Part shown: in pieces, positions 7,003 through 13,712 of the stretch
Layout of the letters: every line of letters begins with the position of its first letter
How positions within the stretch are numbered: position 1 is the stretch's first letter
Notes under the pieces: model-generated
Seen by the model: only the letters and a program-made list of their open reading frames with translations
What the model was told of the DNA's origin: nothing
Database searches by the model: none
Assembly: GCA_031401815.1 (NCBI GenBank)
Contig: JANNRW010000120.1
Location: 1-13,712 of the forward strand
Direction: 5' to 3'
Length of the DNA stretch: 13,712 nucleotides
Source: JANNRW01 sp031401815
GTDB taxonomy: Bacteria; Desulfobacterota; Desulfuromonadia; Geobacterales; DSM-12255
Translations under genes and position numbers: made by a program

Positions 7003-10000
7003 ATGAAAATTCAGGACTTGCCGGTTCGTGTCACAGACTTCAATGAGGCTTATGCTACTGCCAACCCGGCGCAAAAACAGGCTATTGATGAAACCGAAGG
7101 GACTGTACTGGTGGTGGCCGGCCCTGGAACCGGTAAAACGCAGATCATAGCGGCTCGTATTGCCAGAATAATCCAGCTCGGCTCCCGCCCCGAGAACATT
7201 CTATGCCTGACCTATACCGATGCCGGAACTATAGCCATGCGCAACCGGCTCCTCTCCTTCATCGGCGCTGATGCCTACCGAATCAATATTTTCACTTTTC
7301 ACGCCTTTTGCAATCTGGTGATCCAGGAGAATCCGTCCTGTTTTGGTTTCAGCGATCTGGAGCCGGTTTCCGAACTGGAACAGAGGGCTTTTATCAAGCA
7401 GCTGCTCGACTCACTCCCTCATGACAACCCGCTGGCCAAAGAAAAAGGGGATCTTTATTCCGATGCGAAAGGTCTGCTTGAGCTGTACGGAGTAATGAAA
7501 AAAGAGGCATGGGAGCTAGCCACCATTATTGATGCTATTGATTCATGGTGCCTGAATCTACCCGACAGAGCTGATATGAGATACTCGCGCAAGACAACCA
7601 GAGAGGGGGTAACATTCAACCCCGGAGATCTCAAGCAGCACGCAATTGATTCTGAAATCAGGAAATATGAACGGCTGAAGGCTGCAGTACTCGGCTTCCA
7701 ATCTTATCAGGAGATTATGCTTGATAACAGACGTTATGACTTCGACGATATGATCATCTGGGTTATCAGGGCTTTCAGGGAGAGCCCTGACCTTCTCTGT
7801 GAATACCAGGAGAGGTATCATTACGTTCTTGTTGATGAGTATCAGGATACGAGCGGCTCTCAAAATGAGGTGGTTGAGCTGCTGATGAGTTACTGGGACG
7901 ACCCCAATCTTTTCGTTGTAGGTGATGACGATCAATCCATCTACCGCTTCCAGGGTGCCAGTATCGCAAATATCCTTTTATTTCAGAGCCGTTTTCATCC
8001 AAAACTGGTAACCCTGACAGAGAACTACCGCTCTTCACGGCAGATCCTTGATGCCAGCCAGGCGCTGATCCGCGAGAACAGGCACCGTCTTGCCAACAGG
8101 GAGCTAAATCCTGATTTTACTCTGGAGAAAGCACTTCACTCAAACAGGCCGGATTCAGCACGGCCTGAAATACGCAGCTATCCAAACAGGCTACAGGAAA
8201 CTCTCGGCATTGCCCTGGAAATTGAGTGCGCTCATCAGGCAGGAAAAGATATCAGCAGGATTGCAGTCCTTTATCGCAATCACAGACAGGTGGATCAGCT
8301 TGCCCGCTACCTAGCCGCGAAAGGTGTCCCCTTCAACATCCGCAAACGCGAAGATATTCTGTCAACCCCTGTAATCAGGCAGCTCCTGACCATCCTCAAA
8401 TACATGAAAGCAGAAGCAACCCGCCCTCACTCGGAAGAGCGTCTTCTTTTCGAACTCCTGCATTACCCTGTTTTCGGACTCTCTCCCCTTGACGTTGCAC
8501 GTCTGTTCGCCTCAAACAGAGACTCTGACCGGCAAAAACCAGGAGTTCCACTGCGGGAGTTACTGCATGCAGATGACGCTCCTTCATCTTTTCAGAAAGC
8601 ATCCGCCCTGATTGAATCCAGATTGGCTAGCATCTTCAGGATAACTCTTCAGGAGTTGATTCATGATGTAATTAACAGTTTCAATCTGATGGAGTATTCA
8701 GAACACTCTGATGCCGTTATCTGGAACCTGGAGCTGCTGAACACTTTTTTCGATTTCGTAAAGGATGAATGCTCCAGAAACCCGAGGCTCAGCCTGGAAC
8801 AGTTTATTGACACAGTTGACATTATGACAGCTCAACAGATAGCTCTGCCTGCCCAGCGAATCGCATGCAGCAAGGATGGGGTTAACCTTGTGACCTGCCA
8901 CTCCTCCAAAGGGCTTGAGTTCGAAACCGTCTTTCTTATCGGATGTAATGAATCCGAATGGGAAAAAAAGAGAAACCAGAGCTCTTTTGCCTCGCCACCC
9001 GGCATGATGATTGGTCAGCAAGAGGATGAAGCAGGCCGTATTGAGGAGCTCCGCCGCCTTTTCTATGTAGCCATGACCAGAGCAGAACAGACCCTTGTCA
9101 TCAGCTATGCAGAAAAGGAGAACAGTGACAAGCTGTTGGCTAAAAGCCGTTTTGTAGCCGAGCTTGAGCTTTCCGGTGAGCTGGATAGCAGGGCATATCA
9201 ACTCGAAACTGCTGAACTGGAAGCTGCAATGCTTGCTCTTGCCAAAGAAGTTGCTCCAGATGCAGCAGATATCCATCACTCCGACTTTGTTGGTGAGCTG
9301 CTCGAAGAGTACATGCTGAGCGTTACCCATTTGAATAATTATCTCAAATGCCCTAACGCATTTTTCTACAGTCACATTCTCCGCATTCCAAAGCCGAGAA
9401 ATGCTGCCATGGCTTTTGGAACAAGTGTCCATGAGTCACTGGAATATCTCTTTACCGCAATGCTGCAATCTTCGGACAAGAGCTTCCCGGAGCGTGAACG
9501 CTTTCTGGAGTTATTCAAAAAAGAGATGAACAGGCGTCAGGAGTACTTTACAGAGGTCGAGTTTGATCGACGGCTCCGCAAGGGGATCCAGACCCTTGCC
9601 AGGTTTTATGACCAGCATATTGGCATCTGGCACAAAGAGGTAAAGGTTGAGAAACCGTTCAAGGTTGTCCTGAAAGAGGGGATCCGCCTGACCGGTCTGG
9701 TTGACAAGCTGGAACTTTTCCCGGACAACTCGGTCAATCTCGTGGATTATAAAACCGGCAGATACGACAGGAAAAAATTCCAGCCCCCTGATCCGTCAAA
9801 AGTGAACAGGGCCGTAGCTGAAGGGAAAGAGGCACGACACGAAGATCAGCATGGAGGGGATTACTGGCGACAGGCAGTGTTCTACAAGATCATGGTGGAA
9901 AACAGCCCGGAAAACAGTTTTAACGTAGCTTCTACAGAGTTCTGCTTTGTGGAGCCTGACGATACAACCGGCAACTTCATGAATCACAAGGTTGAGATCA

Positions 10001-10116
10001 GTCAGGAGGATGAAAATATCGTCAGGGAGCAGATCAGTACAGTTTACCGGAAGATCATGAATCGCGAATTCAGCCAGAGATGTAATGACAAATATTGCGA
10101 CTGGTGCAAAAACTAA
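7003..10116 (+). CDS. UvrD/PcrA-type SF1 helicase fused to a RecB-like Fe-S nuclease
   Basis: ATP-dependent 3'-5' type DNA helicase with a C-terminal nuclease, 1037 residues. Helicase motifs: Q-motif NPAQKQAI (about 21-28), Walker A GPGTGKT (40-46), Walker B VDEYQD (277-282), GDDDQSIYRFQGA (307-319), TENYRSS (339-345), TCHSSKGLEF (631-640) and FYVAMTRA (687-694). The tail is a PD-(D/E)XK domain of the RecB/AddB/Cas4 type: His810 in GTSVHESLE, Asp901 in GLVDKLE, Asp915-Tyr916-Lys917, and Gln957-x3-Tyr961. Cys783 plus C-terminal Cys1027, Cys1032 and Cys1035 fit an Fe-S staple as in AddB and Cas4. All motifs look intact. The gene stands alone, divergent from sucA, and its stop overlaps that of the convergent gene by 4 bases. 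A role in break repair or foreign-DNA processing is inference; no RecC/AddA-like partner is next to it. Confidence 0.92.
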   Translation: MKIQDLPVRVTDFNEAYATANPAQKQAIDETEGTVLVVAGPGTGKTQIIAARIARIIQLGSRPENILCLTYTDAGTIAMRNRLLSFIGADAYRINIFTFHAFCNLVIQENPSCFGFSDLEPVSELEQRAFIKQLLDSLPHDNPLAKEKGDLYSDAKGLLELYGVMKKEAWELATIIDAIDSWCLNLPDRADMRYSRKTTREGVTFNPGDLKQHAIDSEIRKYERLKAAVLGFQSYQEIMLDNRRYDFDDMIIWVIRAFRESPDLLCEYQERYHYVLVDEYQDTSGSQNEVVELLMSYWDDPNLFVVGDDDQSIYRFQGASIANILLFQSRFHPKLVTLTENYRSSRQILDASQALIRENRHRLANRELNPDFTLEKALHSNRPDSARPEIRSYPNRLQETLGIALEIECAHQAGKDISRIAVLYRNHRQVDQLARYLAAKGVPFNIRKREDILSTPVIRQLLTILKYMKAEATRPHSEERLLFELLHYPVFGLSPLDVARLFASNRDSDRQKPGVPLRELLHADDAPSSFQKASALIESRLASIFRITLQELIHDVINSFNLMEYSEHSDAVIWNLELLNTFFDFVKDECSRNPRLSLEQFIDTVDIMTAQQIALPAQRIACSKDGVNLVTCHSSKGLEFETVFLIGCNESEWEKKRNQSSFASPPGMMIGQQEDEAGRIEELRRLFYVAMTRAEQTLVISYAEKENSDKLLAKSRFVAELELSGELDSRAYQLETAELEAAMLALAKEVAPDAADIHHSDFVGELLEEYMLSVTHLNNYLKCPNAFFYSHILRIPKPRNAAMAFGTSVHESLEYLFTAMLQSSDKSFPERERFLELFKKEMNRRQEYFTEVEFDRRLRKGIQTLARFYDQHIGIWHKEVKVEKPFKVVLKEGIRLTGLVDKLELFPDNSVNLVDYKTGRYDRKKFQPPDPSKVNRAVAEGKEARHEDQHGGDYWRQAVFYKIMVENSPENSFNVASTEFCFVEPDDTTGNFMNHKVEISQEDENIVREQISTVYRKIMNREFSQRCNDKYCDWCKN

Positions 10117-11291
10117 AGTGGTCTGATTGGCGGCTTGACCGGGAGGCCGCTCTTTGGATCATAACCTGCCATTCCGATTGCCAGCTGAATCGTAGCAGAA
10201 CGTCCGGGCAGTAAACCATTTTGCCACTGAAGCCCCAGAAACCGCTCATTGCTCTCAAGCGGTACACTCAAACCTTTTCTCGGCAGAATTGCAGGGCCAT
10301 TCGAAAAATAGGCTGACGGTCGCTCCGGGCCGAACCATTCGATGAAATTTGCAAGATTTGTATATTTGGGTTGCTCGCCAATAACCCTGTTGCCTAAATC
10401 AGCCACCCCTGCATACGTATACTTGCTGCTGTCGATAAACTCTTCATGGGTGATCAGTCTGTCATTCACCCAGCCGACATCTCCCAGCGAAGTCCCGTAA
10501 TAACCGACCCATGGCTCGTCCCCATAAGCATATTGATAATTGACCGGAACTGTTCCGGTATTTAAAATTCTGATCTCCAGACTGAAGTAAGGCTCTCCGG
10601 CGGCAAATCTTGCGGTTCTCTCTATCAAAAGAGGCGATCCGTCTACTATGATGCTGTGACTGCTTGTAATAACAACAGACTTTTCACTCTTGCTTATGAC
10701 TTTACTCCCGAGAAATTTCCACTTCGACGGTGTGGCAATCTTTTCCGAACGGGCAGAGCCGATACCTTCATTCACACTGCACCAGATATGATACCATCTC
10801 TTCCCGTCGAAATAGGTCATACCTGACCTGTTCATATTGTAGTTATCATTCTGAAGGACTGTAGACGGAAGTCCGCCGCCGACAAAAAGCCCGTGAACCT
10901 CCTGGTCATCATCAAGATATCTTCCAAAAAAGGTGACCAGCCGTTGACCGCCAGGGTAAATGTTGTTGATGAACCCGCTGCCATCTACCGGATTCCACTC
11001 CCACTCCAGATAAGGGGTCAGGCTGTCATGCTTTGAGAGTAATCTCCTCAACGGCTCGGAATAGGCAGCCTTGAACTCGTAAGCTTTTATAAGTCTTTTT
11101 CCTTCACCTACAAACAGATGGTCAGCAAATTCATACTTCCCTTTCTCCTTTTCATGGAGCAGATATATCCCTTCGAACTGCCCTTTGATATTGAAATTGA
11201 TCTTGAGAGAGGCTGCGATGAAAAGGGCTAGAGTAACCGCTGAGGTGAGTAATAGTGTCTTGCGTTTAATGGTCATACTGGCAACTTTCAT
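10113..11291 (-). CDS. Membrane-anchored envelope protein of unknown function
   Basis: 392 residues, family not recognised. Residues 11-29 are a hydrophobic helix after a basic stretch (TIKRK), so the protein is an N-terminally anchored or exported protein with a long periplasmic part. The rest is rich in aromatic residues, Gly and beta-prone segments, with clusters such as GDEPWVGYYG and ERFLGLQWQN. The pattern recalls beta-sandwich domains of the aldose-mutarotase or glycan-binding type, but this is only an impression. There is one clear Cys (WYHIWC) and no lipobox. The start at 11291 has no good ribosome site; the ATG at 11276 (residue 6) is an alternative. It lies 146 bp downstream of the sigma/anti-sigma fusion in the same direction. 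Its stop (10113-10115) overlaps the helicase stop. Confidence 0.8.
   Translation of the reverse strand: MKVASMTIKRKTLLLTSAVTLALFIAASLKINFNIKGQFEGIYLLHEKEKGKYEFADHLFVGEGKRLIKAYEFKAAYSEPLRRLLSKHDSLTPYLEWEWNPVDGSGFINNIYPGGQRLVTFFGRYLDDDQEVHGLFVGGGLPSTVLQNDNYNMNRSGMTYFDGKRWYHIWCSVNEGIGSARSEKIATPSKWKFLGSKVISKSEKSVVITSSHSIIVDGSPLLIERTARFAAGEPYFSLEIRILNTGTVPVNYQYAYGDEPWVGYYGTSLGDVGWVNDRLITHEEFIDSSKYTYAGVADLGNRVIGEQPKYTNLANFIEWFGPERPSAYFSNGPAILPRKGLSVPLESNERFLGLQWQNGLLPGRSATIQLAIGMAGYDPKSGLPVKPPIRPL
10130..10155 (+). terminator. Possible terminator of the helicase gene inside the convergent gene
   Basis: GCGGCTT (10130-10136) pairs with AGGCCGC (10144-10150), including one G-T pair, around a 7-base loop, followed by TCTTT. 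It starts 14 bases after the helicase stop. The U-tract is short, so the call is weak. Confidence 0.3.
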
Positions 11292-11357
11292 TCATACTGT
11301 AATGCTGATTCCTGATTGAACATCATAATCAATTGCAGCAGGAATTGCGACCTTATT

Positions 11358-11386
11358 TTTCTAATGAGAACAGAAAATGCGCTCAA
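11358..11386 (-). promoter_or_regulatory. Candidate promoter for the envelope protein gene
   Basis: TTGAGC (11381-11386) and TAGAAA (11358-11363) on the minus strand, 17-base spacer, each matching the sigma70 consensus at 4 of 6. This would give a leader of about 60 bases. The 10-mer CAATTGCAGC occurs twice in this 146-bp gap (11330-11339 and 11384-11393), the second overlapping the -35. Confidence 0.3.
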
Positions 11387-11437
11387 TTGCAGCTGCGCAG
11401 ATATTTTTTCCGGAATAATTTTTATTTCAAACTCGAT

Positions 11438-12994
11438 CTACCAACGAATCACAAGGTCAATCCGCTCCGGAACCTCTTCGGGGATCTGTGGAAGTTCAAG
11501 AATTTTGCCGATTTGGCGAAAGCGCTTCATGAGCTCGAAGAATTTGTCCGACTCAATCTGAGTGTAGAGAATGTCCTTGCCGCTGCCAAACGCCCGACCG
11601 GTGATATTCCCTCCAACGCCGATAACCGCCTGCTCTATCTCCTGTAATGAGCCGACCGGATCGTCAGTCTCCAGAAGCACCGCAACTTCACCGGATTTGT
11701 TCTTCTGTACTGTTGCTTTTTTGGGGGGAGCGCGGTCAGCTGGGATACTCTCTCCCCACTCCTGAGGGAGCTGCGGATTTGCTTCTACCCCCTTTTTTCT
11801 GATTGCCGTATCCGGTTTCTGGCCGATTGCAGTTTTTTGCTCTGCCTGTAGAAGTCCGCCAGCCTCTGTTTGAAGAGCAGGGCTCTTCGGCTGTTCCGGA
11901 AGCAGCGCAGAAGAATTCCCCTCTTCAGAGCGCTCTCCCCCTCTTCTGGCTGATCCTGACATGGGCAATCGTGATGGCAATAAGGGGCGGGCACCTGCAA
12001 CATCTGCTTCCTGCAAAGGGATCGACGGCCTCTGTTTTGTTACTTTGGCTGAAGAGCTGACTTGAGCATTACCCCCCTTTTTCTGATCGAGTATGTACCA
12101 GGATATACCGGAAAGAGTCAGTAAAGAGCCGACCATCAGAATCAGGATCAATCCGGGCGAAAAGGATCTGGTCGCCCTTTTCTTCTCATGCGGGCTGACC
12201 AGCCGGATTTTATACATGATTGATGCAGTCAGGCTTTGAGGAGGATCAAGATCAGGGATACTTTTCAGATGCTCAACCAGCCATTCAAGTTCGGCAAGAG
12301 CCTCCCGGCAACTGCCGCATCCCCCCAGATGCTTTCTTATGGTCTCCTTATCAGCTTCGTCAGCAGCATTATCAAGATAGGTAGGCAGGGAAGAGCGAAT
12401 TTCGGGATGAGGGGGTGAATCTCCTTTTTTTTGCGCCAGACCTGAACTGAAAATACCGTCTCTTTTCTTGAGCTGTTCAGCCAGCATCTCCTGTGCATCA
12501 AAGAGCCGGGGGATGATGCTTTCAGTCCGGATCTGCAAAATTTCGGACATCCTCTCCAGTGAATAACCCCTAACATAGCGAAGAACTATTACCTCCGCCA
12601 TCTCCGGAGCAAGTGCTGTTATATACCCCCTGAGATCACTCTGAAACCGGGAATTCCGGTTACCTGAACTCTCTTCCATGACTACAGGGGTGGCAGGAGT
12701 CGTAACATCCCTGATGTCAGCCTGCTTTCTTGTCTCCTTGATAGCCAGACCAGCCAGCCAGGTTGAAAAGCGCGAGGTGCTGCGAAGCGACGCTATTTCA
12801 CTGTATGCGGATACAAAAGCGCTCTCGGTTGCCACTCTGGCGCACTCCTCATCACCTGAGAGCAGATAGGAGAGATTATAGATCCGCTTCAGATACTTCC
12901 AGACCAGAGTTTCAAAAGAGATTATTTCTCCGCGATGCCAGGAATCAAGCAGGGGAGAGTCTTCATCAGGAGTGTATTTACGGATACTCTTCAT
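11438..12994 (-). CDS. ECF sigma factor fused to zinc-finger anti-sigma, membrane helix and DUF2275-like domain
   Basis: 518 residues combining parts that are usually separate proteins. Residues 22-90 match ECF sigma region 2 (SFETLVWKYLKRIYNLSYLL, then SRFSTWLAGLAIK). Residues 121-175 match region 4 with its helix-turn-helix (VLRYVRGYSLERMSEIL). Residues 194-245 form a zf-HC2 anti-sigma domain with His222-x3-Cys226-x2-Cys229. A single membrane helix spans about 281-302. A Pro/Gln/Ser-rich linker (303-432) leads to a compact C-terminal domain (433-518), presumably periplasmic, resembling DUF2275, which Pfam records in sigma-factor-like proteins. The usual acidic DLTQE of region 2 is degenerate (RVATESAF), so core-RNAP binding may be altered. 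The ATG at 12994 has only a weak AGG upstream. The chain could be a membrane-held sigma factor freed by proteolysis, or a degenerate sigma serving only as sensor; this is inference. Confidence 0.88.
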   Translation of the reverse strand: MKSIRKYTPDEDSPLLDSWHRGEIISFETLVWKYLKRIYNLSYLLSGDEECARVATESAFVSAYSEIASLRSTSRFSTWLAGLAIKETRKQADIRDVTTPATPVVMEESSGNRNSRFQSDLRGYITALAPEMAEVIVLRYVRGYSLERMSEILQIRTESIIPRLFDAQEMLAEQLKKRDGIFSSGLAQKKGDSPPHPEIRSSLPTYLDNAADEADKETIRKHLGGCGSCREALAELEWLVEHLKSIPDLDPPQSLTASIMYKIRLVSPHEKKRATRSFSPGLILILMVGSLLTLSGISWYILDQKKGGNAQVSSSAKVTKQRPSIPLQEADVAGARPLLPSRLPMSGSARRGGERSEEGNSSALLPEQPKSPALQTEAGGLLQAEQKTAIGQKPDTAIRKKGVEANPQLPQEWGESIPADRAPPKKATVQKNKSGEVAVLLETDDPVGSLQEIEQAVIGVGGNITGRAFGSGKDILYTQIESDKFFELMKRFRQIGKILELPQIPEEVPERIDLVIRW

Positions 12995-13049
12995 AGTTAT
13001 TGCCTATTTCCTGCCAAACTCTTTAGCAGAGGCTGTCAAGCAAGGTTCG

Positions 13050-13077
13050 ATTATAGCAGGAATTCAGGGAATGAAAA
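13050..13077 (-). promoter_or_regulatory. Candidate sigma70 promoter of the sigma/anti-sigma fusion
   Basis: A perfect TATAAT (13050-13055) preceded by TGC, with TTTTCA (13072-13077) 16 bases upstream, on the minus strand. This gives a leader of about 50 bases before ATG 12994. A perfect TTGACA (13034-13039) also lies in this leader but has no matching -10. Confidence 0.5.
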
Positions 13078-13166
13078 GATCTGCTTAATGCAGTTACTCC
13101 AGACTCATTTAACGACCCACTGACCCTCCGACCTTCCCCACTTCCAACCAGACCACAACTTTTCCC

Positions 13167-13199
13167 TTGCCCGATTTTCACGGGCAGTATAGTCTGCCC
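13167..13199 (+). promoter_or_regulatory. Overlapping inverted repeats and possible -10 at the start of the ccsA-like gene
   Basis: TGCCCG (13168-13173) can pair with CGGGCA (13181-13186), and GGGCAG (13182-13187) can pair with CTGCCC (13194-13199), so the two hairpins exclude each other. The second ends 4 bases before ATG 13204, where a ribosome site should be, and none is present. Its loop TATAGT (13188-13193) matches a -10 at 5 of 6, with TTGCCC (13167-13172) 15 bases upstream. Either an RNA structure, or an operator around a promoter giving a nearly leaderless mRNA, could apply. Bases 12995-13049 and 13078-13166 hold nothing else recognised. Confidence 0.45.
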
Positions 13200-13203
13200 C
13201 CTT

Positions 13204-13712
13204 ATGAAATGGCTCCTGTTTATCTCTATCGGTTTTTATTTATCAGGCGGCATCCACCGGGGGCTCTTTTGTGCAGGAGTAGCTGCCGAACTGCTCTATC
13301 TTGCACTGCGCGGCATTGAACTGGGGCGTCTCCCTCTCATCGGTCCGCATGACACCCTGCTCTTTTTTTCCGCAAGCTGCGGTGTCATGGCACTCCCTTT
13401 CCTTTTTTCCCTCTCTCTTCGGGAAGTAGCATTTTTCCGGTGGGGCGCAGCGCTGCTGGCGGCCATGGCAGCGCTCGCAGCGCTCCCCTTCCCGGCTTTC
13501 AACATGCCGATGCCACCAATCCTGAATACCCTCTGGTTTGAACTTCATGTGGCTCTCGCCTTTTTTGCATACGCTCTTTTCGGTATTGGCGCCCTTTTGG
13601 GCATCCTCTACCTGCGCAGACCCGAGCGGCGTTTCCTGGAGATGCAGTACATGGCGGCTCTGGTCGGCTTTTCGTTCTTCTCCGGCTCCATGACCTCCGG
13701 CGGCATCTGGGG
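13204..13712 (+). CDS. CcsA/HemX-family cytochrome c assembly membrane protein (partial, N-terminal 169 residues)
   Basis: Start of a polytopic inner-membrane protein, cut by the window edge. About six hydrophobic segments are seen, from WLLFISIGFYL at residue 3 to the last complete residues. The segment WFELHVALAFFAYALFGIGA holds His115, which matches the conserved histidine of CcsA/ResC proteins. The visible end, SMTSGGIW, is where the tryptophan-rich heme-handling WWD region begins in this family. CcsA works with CcsB/ResB to move heme and attach it to c-type cytochromes outside the membrane. HemX, a shorter relative found next to hemA, is the main alternative and cannot be excluded because the rest of the gene is missing. 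ATG 13204 is the chosen start, though it lacks a ribosome site. The gene is divergent from the sigma fusion across 209 bp. Confidence 0.75.
   Translation, partial: MKWLLFISIGFYLSGGIHRGLFCAGVAAELLYLALRGIELGRLPLIGPHDTLLFFSASCGVMALPFLFSLSLREVAFFRWGAALLAAMAALAALPFPAFNMPMPPILNTLWFELHVALAFFAYALFGIGALLGILYLRRPERRFLEMQYMAALVGFSFFSGSMTSGGIW

Noticed and set aside
8698..9432. 244-codon open frame on the minus strand
   Set aside because: It lies inside the helicase gene opposite conserved motifs V and VI, and shows no family features.
11330..11393. Repeated 10-mer CAATTGCAGC as a regulator binding site
   Set aside because: Only two copies 54 bases apart, partly palindromic by chance (CAATTG); noted with the candidate promoter but not called as an operator.

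Overview
The window looks like chromosomal DNA from a deltaproteobacterium of the Geobacter/Desulfuromonas type. This rests on gene content and style: a cytoplasmic PAS/GAF histidine kinase with a cysteine-rich GAF domain, a 2-oxoglutarate dehydrogenase pair, a sigma/anti-sigma fusion with a DUF2275-like tail, and a CcsA/HemX-type cytochrome c assembly protein. Base composition is moderate. No tRNA, rRNA, CRISPR array or complete insertion sequence was seen. The taxonomic call is an inference.

Layout. (1) Bases 1-6829, minus strand: a probable operon odhA(sucA) - odhB(sucB) - histidine kinase, in transcription order. The E1 and E2 components of 2-oxoglutarate dehydrogenase are separated by 211 bp holding two inverted REP-like GC-rich hairpins. 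The kinase starts 21 bp after the E2 stop and runs off the left edge of the window. No E3 (lpd) gene is present here. (2) Bases 7003-10116, plus strand: a UvrD/PcrA-type helicase fused to a RecB-like PD-(D/E)XK nuclease with a four-cysteine Fe-S pattern, divergent from sucA. (3) Bases 10113-12994, minus strand: an unrecognised membrane-anchored envelope protein, whose stop codon overlaps that of the helicase, preceded by a 518-residue protein. That protein joins ECF sigma regions 2 and 4, a zinc-finger anti-sigma domain, one membrane helix and a C-terminal domain in one chain. (4) Bases 13204-13712, plus strand: the first 169 codons of a CcsA/HemX-like membrane protein, cut off by the right edge.

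How the genes may work together. The first block couples a TCA-cycle enzyme to a cytoplasmic sensor kinase that may sense redox or a ligand. The sigma/anti-sigma fusion looks like a one-protein envelope sensor and transcription factor, and the envelope protein encoded after it could share its pathway. The helicase-nuclease is a stand-alone DNA processing enzyme. The most unusual items are the sigma/anti-sigma fusion, the Asp-to-Glu change in the ThDP-Mg motif of SucA, the heptamer repeat inside the sucB linker, and the overlapping inverted repeats at the start of the ccsA-like gene. No multi-gene system that is clearly new was found.
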